Positions 36,651-43,961 of a DNA stretch of 49,180 bases are shown here, one piece after another. Below the pieces are notes generated by a model. The model had not been told where the DNA came from, did no database searches, and was given only the letters and a program-made list of their open reading frames with translations. The stretch is taken from NCBI GenBank assembly GCA_001771935.1, contig MERD01000089.1, positions 16,049-65,228 on the forward strand. The letters are read 5' to 3'. Both the position numbers and the translations under genes were made by a program. Origin of the DNA: Betaproteobacteria bacterium RIFCSPLOWO2_02_FULL_67_26. GTDB taxonomy: Bacteria > Pseudomonadota > Gammaproteobacteria > Burkholderiales > SG8-41. Numbering within the stretch: position 1 is the first letter of the stretch; each line of letters starts with the position of its first letter.

Positions 36651-36973
36651 GCGACTTTTCCTTTTATTCCGAGCGCGAGCAGCACCTTGTTCTTGTCGTT
36701 GAGGTTGCCGACGACGTTCGCGGCCGGCAGTGGCGACACCTTGGTCAGGCTCGGTGTGACGAGAACGCCATCGGCCATCGCGCGCTGCGGCTGCTCGAGA
36801 ATGTCGACAATTTCCAGCTTGTGGATTCCCTTCAGGTGCTCCCGGCAGATCGCTTCCAGATTGGCGATGGCCTGAATCGAATTGGGCGCGCTGCCCGCGA
36901 TGTACAGGCGCATGACAACGACCGTCGTGGCAGCCGTTCCGGATGCCTTGTCGGGGTTCCGGCTACGGCTCAT
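36647..36973 (-). CDS. kaiB: KaiB-like protein
   Basis: 108 aa with a thioredoxin-like fold as in KaiB: VMRLYIAGSAPNSIQAIANLEAICREHL, LEIVDILEQPQRAMADGVLVTPSLTKVSPLP and NVVGNLNDKNKVLLALG are all hallmark segments. In cyanobacteria KaiB binds KaiC to set the dephosphorylation phase; many proteobacteria have KaiBC without KaiA and with unclear function, often stress-related. Overlaps both neighbours by 4 bp (ATGA), so stoichiometric co-translation is likely. Confidence 0.94.
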   Translation of the reverse strand: MSRSRNPDKASGTAATTVVVMRLYIAGSAPNSIQAIANLEAICREHLKGIHKLEIVDILEQPQRAMADGVLVTPSLTKVSPLPAANVVGNLNDKNKVLLALGIKGKVA

Positions 36974-38760
36974 TGGGTGGCCCCGTTTCCGCCCTTCTTC
37001 TCGGGGTCGGGGGCAATCCGACGCCTTGCGTGCGCGGCTGCGGCGCCCGGCGCGCGCGCTGCCGGGTCGGCGCTGCGCATCTTGCGCAGCTTTTCCTCCC
37101 TGTCGCTCGTGGTTGTATTGCGCACTTCATTGTCATTGGAGTACATGGCCAATTCGGCCTGCTGCCTCTGGAGGTCCAGCTGCAAGGCTTTGATCTGGGC
37201 GCCGGTATGCGCTTCGGCAGATTGCAGCTCGCGGCGTTTATGATCGAATTCGGCGTAGCGCCGGGTCTCCCTGGCGCTCTCTTCGGCCTCTTTTTCCCAG
37301 CGCAACGTGCCCATCAGCACCTCGCCGCCGGCGGTATAGACATCCGTCAGCTTCGGGCCGGTTGCGCTTAGAACCAGCTCGCGCACCTGGTTGGAGTGCC
37401 AGGTTCCCCGCGACTTGACGATGGTCAGTGCCCGGTTGCGTTCGCCGCTGCGCACCAGATACGAGAGATGGATCCAGGTATCGGCAATCGACGAAATCTG
37501 CAGATCAGTCGACTCAGCCTGCGGATCGTCGCCCTCGTTGAGGGCGGTTATCACCACGGTGACCCGCTCGTCCTTGATCATGTAAATGAGCCGGTTGGCG
37601 ACGGCGCGGGCGGCGACGAGCCCGCCCGCCTTGGCGATTGCCGTCAGCGGGTCGATCACCATGCAACGCGGTCGATGCTCGCGGATCAGCGCTCTGATCT
37701 TCAGCAAGTGGTCTTCCGCGCTGATGGTTTCGGTGCGCGCCGAATACATCCGCAACAGGCCGGATTTGACGTGCGGTTTGAGCTGGATTCCGACCGAAGA
37801 CAGATTGCGCGCTATCGGTTCGGCGCCTTCGTCAAAGCTCACGAACAGCGTGCGCTCGCCGCGCCGGCAGGCGGCCTCCGCGAATTTTCCCGCCAGGGTC
37901 GTCTTGGATGTGCCGGGCACCCCGGTGATCAGCGTGCTGCTGCCGCGGAACAAGCCGCCGCCCAGCATCGCGTCGAGGCGCTCGAAGCCGGAGGAAAGCC
38001 GTTCAATCGACGCCTCGTGCCTGATTTCGGCGGGTTCGGCGGCGCCCACTTCAATTCCGGACGGCCCGAAGCTCACCGGAAACTCGCCCGCCGCGAAATC
38101 CGAACCGCGATATTTTGCTATCCCGAGGCGGTGCGTTGATACGCCGTGCTCCAGGCGCCGCTCGAGCCGGATCACGCAATCGGCCATGAACTGCATGAAG
38201 CCGTAGTGCGGGGCCCCGCTATGACCATTGTCAAGCTTGGCGGTGACGATGGCGGTCAACGCGTTATCCGCCAGCCAGTCCCGGAGGCGGTAGATTTCCC
38301 GCATTTCCGCAACCGGATCATGCAGCAGCGTCAGCAGTACATCGATTCCGTCAAACGCGATCCATTCTGCGCCGATTTCCTGTTTCTTTGCTTTGAGCAT
38401 GGCCAGCATGCCGACCAAGTCGAACTCGCCGGACTGGATTGCCGTGGGCGACAAGCAAGCATCCAGCAGGAAGAGCTTGCTTTTCGCCAGGGCAGCCAGG
38501 CCCCAATCGAACGTGGCGCCATTGGCGATGACCTGGCGGGGCGCTTCCTCGAACGCAACAAAAATGCCGGCCTCCTGCCGCCGGCGGATGCCGTTGACCA
38601 GGGATTGCAGAGCGAAGACGGTTTTGCCCGCTCCCGGCCCGCCTACGATCAGGCTGGTGCGGTTACGCGGTAGTCCGCCACGGCTCAGATCATCGAATCC
38701 CTCGATGCCCGTGGAGAGCTTGGGCAGAGGTTGAGGAATTGCCCTTTTCGTCCCGTTCAC
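36970..38760 (-). CDS. kaiC: KaiC-family double RecA-like ATPase/kinase
   Basis: 596 aa from GTG 38760, fixed by AAGGAGG just upstream (the track start at 38967 reads through the operator). Two tandem KaiC domains: CI with Walker A GGPGAGKT and the Glu pair in FVAFEEAPRQ; CII with Walker A GVPGTSKT, VSFDEGAEP and Walker B MVIDPLTAI. In the CII autophosphorylation region it reads ISSIADTW where cyanobacterial KaiC has ISTITDT, so both positions stay phosphorylatable as Ser-Ser. A C-terminal coiled coil (DHKRRELQSAEAHTGAQIKA, LQLDLQRQQAEL) replaces the short KaiA-binding tail, consistent with absence of kaiA. Operator 38895 is its predicted promoter. Confidence 0.94.
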   Translation of the reverse strand: MNGTKRAIPQPLPKLSTGIEGFDDLSRGGLPRNRTSLIVGGPGAGKTVFALQSLVNGIRRRQEAGIFVAFEEAPRQVIANGATFDWGLAALAKSKLFLLDACLSPTAIQSGEFDLVGMLAMLKAKKQEIGAEWIAFDGIDVLLTLLHDPVAEMREIYRLRDWLADNALTAIVTAKLDNGHSGAPHYGFMQFMADCVIRLERRLEHGVSTHRLGIAKYRGSDFAAGEFPVSFGPSGIEVGAAEPAEIRHEASIERLSSGFERLDAMLGGGLFRGSSTLITGVPGTSKTTLAGKFAEAACRRGERTLFVSFDEGAEPIARNLSSVGIQLKPHVKSGLLRMYSARTETISAEDHLLKIRALIREHRPRCMVIDPLTAIAKAGGLVAARAVANRLIYMIKDERVTVVITALNEGDDPQAESTDLQISSIADTWIHLSYLVRSGERNRALTIVKSRGTWHSNQVRELVLSATGPKLTDVYTAGGEVLMGTLRWEKEAEESARETRRYAEFDHKRRELQSAEAHTGAQIKALQLDLQRQQAELAMYSNDNEVRNTTTSDREEKLRKMRSADPAARAPGAAAAHARRRIAPDPEKKGGNGATQ

Positions 38761-38894
38761 GGCGGCCCTCCTTGTCTTGGCGGTCGGCAGGGGTTCAGCA
38801 AAACCAGCGTTGCTGCAGCAAGACGCCGTAAGGCATTGCTGCTTATCCTGAAATGGCCGCCAACCGGAGTCTGAACCTGCGGTTATGCGCTGTA

Positions 38895-38910
38895 TGTGTG
38901 CCAGCGTACA
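38895..38910 (-). promoter_or_regulatory. Crp-type operator for the kaiCB-crp3 operon
   Basis: On + TGTGTGCCAGCGTACA; on - TGTACGCTGGCACACA. Leftward, CAGACT at 38868-38873 is the NAnnnT hexamer at 29.5 bp, predicting a start near 38861 and a ~100-nt leader for kaiC. Rightward holds CGGCGG. The rest of the 38761-39021 gap shows nothing else recognisable. Confidence 0.55.
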
Positions 38911-39021
38911 TAGCTCCACCGCGCCGGGCTGCGGCGGTGTCCGGTCCGCACGGATGGGCGCCGGCACCGGTGGTGGATCCCCGCGATACCCGCCGGGATC
39001 CGCCTTGCGCCAAGCTGATGA

Positions 39022-39174
39022 TCAGAAGTGAAAACTGCCGGCGCCGAAGAGCCCGATCAGCCCGATGACGATCAAGTAAATGGCGACGATGTAGTTCAGC
39101 AGCCGCGGAATGGCAAGAATGAGTATCCCGGCGACCAGCGATACCAGGGGACCAAGAGCCAGGGTGATATTCAT
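39022..39174 (-). CDS. DUF3096 small membrane protein
   Basis: 50 aa, shorter than the track ORF: ATG 39174 with AAGGG upstream gives MNITLALGPLVSLVAGILIL. Two TM helices (LVSLVAGILILAIP and IVAIYLIVIGLIGLFG) joined by a short PRLLNY turn match DUF3096 proteins, which occur in stress-gene neighbourhoods and have no known function. Predicted promoter at operator 39247, leftward hexamer CAAGGT. Confidence 0.85.
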   Translation of the reverse strand: MNITLALGPLVSLVAGILILAIPRLLNYIVAIYLIVIGLIGLFGAGSFHF

Positions 39175-39246
39175 GGATGCGCCCTTTCCTTGTGGAAGAC
39201 GGTTTTCATTTGCTTCCCGACCTTGCGCCGAAAGCGGTGCCGGCTC

Positions 39247-39262
39247 TGTACGGTCCCGCACG
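39247..39262. promoter_or_regulatory. Crp-type operator, bidirectional (39340 operon + / DUF3096 -)
   Basis: TGTACGGTCCCGCACG followed by GAAC on +; CGTGCGGGACCGTACA followed by GAGC on -. Rightward CACAAT at 39284-39289 and leftward CAAGGT at 39220-39225 both stand 29.5 bp from the centre. The operator lies midway between the two starts. Confidence 0.65.
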
Positions 39263-39339
39263 GAACGGCGTGACCGGCGGGACCACAATTGCCGCAACGA
39301 TTGAGGGCTGACGGCAGCGGTGATGTGGAGAGGGATGCG

Positions 39340-39582
39340 GTGAAATTCACGGCGTTTTGTGTGCTGGCAATTTTCTTGTCGATGGCAGCCCACGGCGGAA
39401 TTTCGGACGCCCTGGGCGCCACCGGGCCGCAGCTACCCCAAACCCCGGTGCCGCCATCCCGTGCGGCGACCCCGCCGTCGCTGGATACGCCGCCCGGCGG
39501 ACCACGGAATCCGAACCCAACGCCGATGCCGGCACCGGCGCCAACGAACCACTACGCCGGTTCGGCGGGAGATCTCAAGTGA
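39340..39582 (+). CDS. Small secreted proline-rich protein
   Basis: 80 aa from GTG 39340 with GGAGAGGGA upstream. Signal-type helix FTAFCVLAIFLSMAAHGG, then a low-complexity tail rich in Pro, Thr and Gly (QLPQTPVPPS, NPNPTPMPAPAPTN). Probably an extended periplasmic spacer or linker peptide; no family recognised. TGA overlaps the next gene's GTG. Confidence 0.65.
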   Translation: MKFTAFCVLAIFLSMAAHGGISDALGATGPQLPQTPVPPSRAATPPSLDTPPGGPRNPNPTPMPAPAPTNHYAGSAGDLK

Positions 39583-39959
39583 GCGGCGCAGCGCCCGTAA
39601 TTCGCATTATCGGGCTTCTCTTGTTCGCCCTGGCGGCAGGTTGTGCCGGGGAAACGGAGCCGCCGCTGGACGTGCCGGCTCTGAAGGCGCGGCTGCGGGA
39701 CACCAACGCCATCGGCGCGTTCACCAAGCTCGCCCTCAAGAATCAGGTGGATGATCTGCTGCAACAGTTCCGGGTGCACCACCAGAGCGGGCAGAAGACC
39801 GGCGTCGCCCCACTGCGGCAGCCGTATGACATGCTGGCCCTCAAGACGCTCTGCCTGGTCCAGGACAGCGATCCCTCCCTGGCCCGCACGATCTCGGGGT
39901 CGCTCGAAGCGATCTGGGGCATCCTCGCGGACCCGGAAAAATTCAACTCGGCGACTTGA
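39579..39959 (+). CDS. Small lipoprotein of unknown function
   Basis: 126 aa from GTG 39579, overlapping the previous stop; the 200-aa track ORF starts inside the neighbour. Lipobox in LLLFALAAGC (Cys about residue 18). The mature region is helical (VPALKARLRDTNAIGAFTKL, KNQVDDLLQQFRVHH, SLARTISGSLEAIWGIL). GAFTKLALKNQVDDL resembles stretches in uncharacterised proteobacterial lipoproteins, but I cannot name a family. Confidence 0.75.
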   Translation: MSGAAPVIRIIGLLLFALAAGCAGETEPPLDVPALKARLRDTNAIGAFTKLALKNQVDDLLQQFRVHHQSGQKTGVAPLRQPYDMLALKTLCLVQDSDPSLARTISGSLEAIWGILADPEKFNSAT

Positions 39960-39964
39960 CCCCT

Positions 39965-40216
39965 ATGCTGACCCGTAACCTTTCCGCCCTGGTGCTTCCG
40001 CTCGCGATGCTCTTCGCGGGACCGGCGGCGGCCGCGGAAGACGTTACGCTGCTCAAGGACCTGACAGCGGTCATCATGCTGCTGGGCTTGCCCTGCGGCC
40101 AGGTCGTCAGTGTCCGGCGGCAGGCGGACAAGGACTACATCGCGTCGTGCCGGGACGGCAACCGCTACCGGGTATTCGTGAACGCGGAAGGCCGGGTCGT
40201 CGCGCAGAAACAATGA
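39965..40216 (+). CDS. Small periplasmic protein of unknown function
   Basis: 83 aa from ATG 39965; an in-frame TTG at 39956 overlaps the preceding stop and cannot be excluded. Signal peptide NLSALVLPLAMLFAGPAAAAE, then a compact domain with two Cys (LPCGQVV, IASCRDG) that may form a disulfide, and a beta-rich end (RYRVFVNAEGRVVAQKQ). Third gene of the operator-39247 unit. Family unknown. Confidence 0.75.
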   Translation: MLTRNLSALVLPLAMLFAGPAAAAEDVTLLKDLTAVIMLLGLPCGQVVSVRRQADKDYIASCRDGNRYRVFVNAEGRVVAQKQ

Positions 40217-40233
40217 ACCCGGCTGACGCGCAA

Positions 40234-40249
40234 GGTGTGCCGGCGCACA
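40234..40249 (+). promoter_or_regulatory. Crp-type operator for the glycine-zipper gene
   Basis: GGTGTGCCGGCGCACA followed by GATC. TAAGGT at 40271-40276 is at the exact spacing; predicted start near 40283 with a 55-nt leader. The reverse direction has TGTTTC. Confidence 0.6.
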
Positions 40250-40337
40250 GATCGAATACGGTACCCGGGCTAAGGTGCACGCCTCAACATGCAACAACCA
40301 ACCTTGAAACGCCGGCAACCGGCGAAGGAGAACGGAA

Positions 40338-40847
40338 ATGACTGAAGTCATCACGAAGAAAGTCACAGCCAACGAGAAAGACCTCAACCGGGACCCCCTC
40401 ACCGGCACGCCGGGCGCTCATCCGCTGGGCACGACTGCCGGCGCAACGTCGGGCGCCGTTGCCGGAGGCGTTGCCGGATTGGCGGTGGGCGGGCCGGTTG
40501 GCAGCATGATCGGGATCGCAGTGGGGGCAGTGGCGGGCGGATTGGCCGGCAAGAGTGCGGCCGAATCGATCAACCCCACGGCTGAAGAGAAGTTCTGGAG
40601 AGAGACCTACATCCGGGAACCGTATTACGTGAAGGGCAGGACCTTCGAGTACTACGCTCCGGGCTTTCGCGCCGGCTGGGAAGGCCGCGTGCGTCACGAC
40701 GGCCGCACCTTCGAAGCGGCGGAAGCCGAATTGAAGGTGAATTACGATCTCGCCAAGTCCGAACTCGCCCCCAGCTGGCAAGACGTAAGGCCGGCGGCGC
40801 GCGCGGCGTGGAATCGCGTCGATCTCAACTGGAAAGCAAAGCAGTAG
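40338..40847 (+). CDS. Glycine-zipper domain protein
   Basis: 169 aa, start supported by GAAGGAG. The central segment (TTAGATSGAVAGGVAGLAVGG and IGIAVGAVAGGLAGKSAAESI) is a Gly/Ala-rich zipper that usually forms paired membrane-inserting helices. The C-terminal half is soluble and aromatic (FWRETYIREPYYVKGRTFEYY, PGFRAGWEGRVRHDGR), with a charged end. No signal peptide is seen. Similar proteins occur as hypotheticals in betaproteobacterial stress clusters (memory, not checked). Function unknown. Confidence 0.8.
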   Translation: MTEVITKKVTANEKDLNRDPLTGTPGAHPLGTTAGATSGAVAGGVAGLAVGGPVGSMIGIAVGAVAGGLAGKSAAESINPTAEEKFWRETYIREPYYVKGRTFEYYAPGFRAGWEGRVRHDGRTFEAAEAELKVNYDLAKSELAPSWQDVRPAARAAWNRVDLNWKAKQ

Positions 40848-40867
40848 GGCTATGCCGCATCCAGCGT

Positions 40868-40954
40868 AAAAAAAAGAGAGGCCCTCGGACCGAGTGTGAA
40901 CCGAGGGCCTCGACCCGCCAGTCGACTTCAGGGAGGGAAAGTGCCGGCGGGTGC
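40868..40954 (-). ncRNA. Predicted small RNA with CU-rich loop and intrinsic terminator
   Basis: The operator at 40988 in - orientation drives an AATAAT -10 (40961-40966), predicting a start near 40954. About 45 nt later comes an 11-bp GC hairpin (GAGGCCCTCGG with its complement, 12-nt loop) followed by TC and eight Ts: a textbook intrinsic terminator on the - strand. The ~87-nt RNA has a 5' stem (ACCCGCC/GGCGGGT) whose loop carries TTTCCCTCCCT, complementary to AGGGAGG-type ribosome sites. No protein gene lies downstream in this direction before the terminator, and the region is intergenic. Start and function are inferred. Confidence 0.62.
40878..40911 (-). terminator. Intrinsic terminator of the predicted small RNA
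   Basis: GAGGCCCTCGG and CCGAGGGCCTC form an 11-bp stem; on the - strand the stem is followed by TCTTTTTTTT. On the + strand no T-run follows, so it is a poor terminator for the 40338 gene. Confidence 0.8.
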
Positions 40955-40987
40955 GACAAGATTATTGCCGGTCCGTGCCGGGCGTTC

Positions 40988-41003
40988 TGTACGATAACGC
41001 ACA
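40988..41003 (-). promoter_or_regulatory. Crp-type operator of the predicted small RNA
   Basis: On the - strand TGTGCGTTATCGTACA followed by GAAC, the full extended motif. AATAAT is 29.5 bp from the centre. The + direction has TTCGCT at that position and lacks the extension, so the site points left, away from collagen-like gene 2. Confidence 0.65.
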
Positions 41004-41079
41004 TAGTAATTAAGCGTCTGAATTTTCGCTGGAATCGAGCCGGCTAACGGCTGCGCCGGGCTGCGCTGAAGCGAGGTTA

Positions 41080-41095
41080 TGCGTGCCAGCGAACG
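41080..41095 (+). promoter_or_regulatory. Degenerate Crp-type operator for collagen-like gene 2
   Basis: TGCGTGCCAGCGAACG followed by GAACC. TAGTTT at 41117-41122 stands 29.5 bp from the centre inside GGCGTAGTTT, nearly the same string as at collagen-like gene 1. Predicted start near 41129. Confidence 0.5.
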
Positions 41096-41161
41096 GAACC
41101 GCGCGCGCAATTGGCGTAGTTTCGGGCTGCAACTCCGGGTGGCCGCAAGTGCGTCCAGTCA

Positions 41162-41546
<385 letters not shown>

Positions 41547-41602
41547 TACGTCGCATATTCCTCACGTTAATCTTGCTCACCTTGATTGCCATCCGCCACG
41601 CA

Positions 41603-42991
41603 ATGCAAATGGCCGCAGCCAGGTATCTTGCGGTGGCTGGGTTTTGCCTGCTCGCCGCGGCAGGCTGCGCGACTCTGCCTGACACCGATGCCCTCATCGA
41701 GCGCCATGCCGGGCAGGCAGCCCGGTTCGAAAATGCGAGCGGTCCGCTTTCCGTGCAGAGAAACGCCGCTATCCTCGCAGAGCTCAAGCGCAAGTCCGGC
41801 GACATCGATATTCTGGACAAGCAGATTGCGCTGGAACAGGCCATCGTCGGCAGCCCGCTCGTCCTGGGAAACAAAGTTACCCTGCTGCAGGACGGAGCGG
41901 CCACCTACCTGGCGATGTTTGCCGCGATCCGCAACGCCCGGGACCATGTCAACCTGGAAACCTACATCATCGAGGACGACGAAATAGGGCGGCAGTTCGC
42001 GGATTTGCTGCTGGAGCAGCAGGGCGGGGGAGTCCAGGTCAACGTCATCTATGACAGTGTCGGTGGTTTGATTACGCCGAAGGCCTACTTCGACCGGCTG
42101 AAGGCAGGCGGGATCGAGGTGCTCGAATTCAACCCGATCAACCCGCTCAAGGCGAAGACGCCATGGCTGATCAATAACCGCGATCACCGGAAGCTGCTCG
42201 TGGTCGACGGGCGCACCGCATTCATCGGCGGGATCAACATCAGCAGCGTTTATTCTTCGGGATCGGCCGCCAGGCGGACCGGAAATGCGGCCGACCACAA
42301 TGTGGCATGGCGCGATACCCACCTTCAGATCGAAGGTCCCGTGGTCGGTGAATTGCAGAAGTTGTTCATGGAAACGTGGGAAAAGCAGCGCGGCAAGCCG
42401 CTTGCCCCGAAAGAATATTTCCCGGCGCTGGAGGCGCAGGGAAAGGACATTGTGCTCGCCATCGGCAGCACGCCCGACGATCCCTACAGCCTGATCTACC
42501 TGACGCTGATCTCCGCGATCGGCAATGCGGAAAAGCAGGTGTATCTGACCATTGCGTATTTCGTTCCCGACCCCCAACTGCTGAAGTCATTGACCGACGC
42601 CGCCGGGCGCGGGGTCGACGTGAAACTCATACTGCCGAGCCACTCTGATTCGGAGAGCGCGTTTCATGCCGGGCGCTCGCACTATTCCACGCTGCTGAAA
42701 GCCGGCGTCAGGATCTACGAGCGGCGCGGGGCGCTGTTGCATTCCAAAACCGCAATCATCGACGGCGTCTGGTCCACGGTGGGGTCGACCAATCTGGATT
42801 GGCGCAGCTTCCTCGACAACGACGAGGTCAACGCGGTGATCCTCGGGCGTGAGTTCGGCCGGAAAATGCTGGACATGTTCGCCGGGGACCTCGCAGTTTC
42901 GGAGGGAATCGATCTGGAGAGCTGGGAACGCCGGCCGCTGTCGTTCCGGCTGAAAGAGTTGATGGCGCGACTGTGGGGGCGGTTGCTCTAG
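41603..42991 (+). CDS. Phospholipase D / cardiolipin synthase-like lipoprotein
   Basis: 462 aa from ATG 41603 (ATG 41609 equally possible), placed by the predicted promoter. Lipoprotein signal LAVAGFCLLAAAGC. Two PLD domains with complete HKD motifs: NRDHRKLLVVDGRTAFIGG and LLHSKTAIIDGVWSTVGSTN. GGINIS and DWRSFLDNDEVNAVI are cardiolipin-synthase hallmarks (ClsB-like). Its predicted lipid anchor is unusual, since Cls enzymes are normally inner-membrane or cytosolic-face, and suggests action in the periplasm. Likely remodels phospholipids under stress. Confidence 0.9.
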   Translation: MQMAAARYLAVAGFCLLAAAGCATLPDTDALIERHAGQAARFENASGPLSVQRNAAILAELKRKSGDIDILDKQIALEQAIVGSPLVLGNKVTLLQDGAATYLAMFAAIRNARDHVNLETYIIEDDEIGRQFADLLLEQQGGGVQVNVIYDSVGGLITPKAYFDRLKAGGIEVLEFNPINPLKAKTPWLINNRDHRKLLVVDGRTAFIGGINISSVYSSGSAARRTGNAADHNVAWRDTHLQIEGPVVGELQKLFMETWEKQRGKPLAPKEYFPALEAQGKDIVLAIGSTPDDPYSLIYLTLISAIGNAEKQVYLTIAYFVPDPQLLKSLTDAAGRGVDVKLILPSHSDSESAFHAGRSHYSTLLKAGVRIYERRGALLHSKTAIIDGVWSTVGSTNLDWRSFLDNDEVNAVILGREFGRKMLDMFAGDLAVSEGIDLESWERRPLSFRLKELMARLWGRLL

Positions 42992-43001
42992 CCGGTCTCC
43001 G

Positions 43002-43220
43002 CTATTTGCGCCCGACGCCGACGAGCAGGAACACGCCGATGGCGATCACTCCCGCGCTGACGATCAGCGGGATGCTTACCGTTTCCTTCTCCTCGACCTT
43101 GAGTTCGATCGGGCCCAGCTTCACGGCGGAGGTTTCCTTCGTATAACTGAAGCCGCCATACGCCAGGCCGAGGCAGCCGGCCACGATCAGGACGATGCCT
43201 ATGATTTTTGCGGGATTCAT
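43002..43220 (-). CDS. DUF3185 small membrane protein
   Basis: 72 aa, start backed by GGAGG. Two TM helices (IIGIVLIVAGCLGLAYGGF and LIVSAGVIAIGVFLLVGVG) flank a charged loop (VKLGPIELKVEEKETVSIP), the DUF3185 pattern. Function unknown. No Crp-type operator was found just upstream. Converges with the PLD gene. Confidence 0.88.
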   Translation of the reverse strand: MNPAKIIGIVLIVAGCLGLAYGGFSYTKETSAVKLGPIELKVEEKETVSIPLIVSAGVIAIGVFLLVGVGRK

Positions 43221-43286
43221 TTGCGCTTGCCTCCAATGAAGTGAAAGGGTGAATCGAAAAAGTATATCGAACGGCGCGGCTATCGT

Positions 43287-43961
43287 TCAATTCTCCATTC
43301 GCGCGCTGCGCGCCGCTTCGGCGCAGAAAGCTGAAAGGGCTTCGAGCACGTTCTGCACCGCGCGGTTGGCCGCCACCACGCCTCCATGGGGGTCCTCGCT
43401 GGCGGCGGTTACGGTGGCATCGAACTCACGCGACGCAATAACCCGGCGCGTTGCGTTCTCCACGAGGTAGGCGCGCAGCGTGAAGCGCACCCGGCTCGGC
43501 ACCTGCAGAAACTCGTGCTGCAGGCGCAGGATTTCGGTATCCAGCCGCATCTCGCCCGCCGCGGGGCTCGGCGTTTGCACGACGGCGCGAAACGCTCCGC
43601 CGCGCTCGACGGCCGCGACGATCAGTGGCGCCAGCATGCGCGCCGGCGTGTCGATCCATTCGTTGTGCGCGAAGTATTCGGGCTGGTCTGCGTGGCGCAC
43701 GTACATGATGCGCCGGCTGTCGAAGCCGGCTGCCGCGTGCGGCGGGCTGACGGTCAGCGTCGGCGCCGTGGCTGCTGCCGTGGTGCCCGTCCGCGGCGCG
43801 GCCTGGGCGGCCCCCCGCGCATCGGCAAGCGAGAAGAAGCGGGGATGCTGCGCGACCGCAGGCGTCAGCGTCTCGCAGCCGCAGACCAGCGCAAGCGTCA
43901 GACCGCAGGCGCCGAGCCGCCACCCATGCGGCAGGGATGTCCATGACACTGTTGTTTTCAT
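43287..43961 (-). CDS. ABC-type transport auxiliary lipoprotein (Mla/Pqi type)
   Basis: 224 aa. Lipoprotein signal LTLALVCGC; mature part has the ABC_trans_aux pattern: IMYVRHADQPEYFAHNEWIDTP, LAPLIVAAVERGGAFRAVV, RLDTEILRLQHEFLQVPSRV. These lipoproteins (PqiC-like) sit with MCE transporters and bridge toward the outer membrane. ATG overlaps the mlaD stop, making it the last gene of the four-gene operon. Confidence 0.88.
   Translation of the reverse strand: MKTTVSWTSLPHGWRLGACGLTLALVCGCETLTPAVAQHPRFFSLADARGAAQAAPRTGTTAAATAPTLTVSPPHAAAGFDSRRIMYVRHADQPEYFAHNEWIDTPARMLAPLIVAAVERGGAFRAVVQTPSPAAGEMRLDTEILRLQHEFLQVPSRVRFTLRAYLVENATRRVIASREFDATVTAASEDPHGGVVAANRAVQNVLEALSAFCAEAARSARMEN

Noticed and set aside
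40878-40911. Hairpin as + strand terminator of the glycine-zipper gene
   Set aside because: On + the A-run precedes and no T-run follows; orientation fits the - strand transcript.
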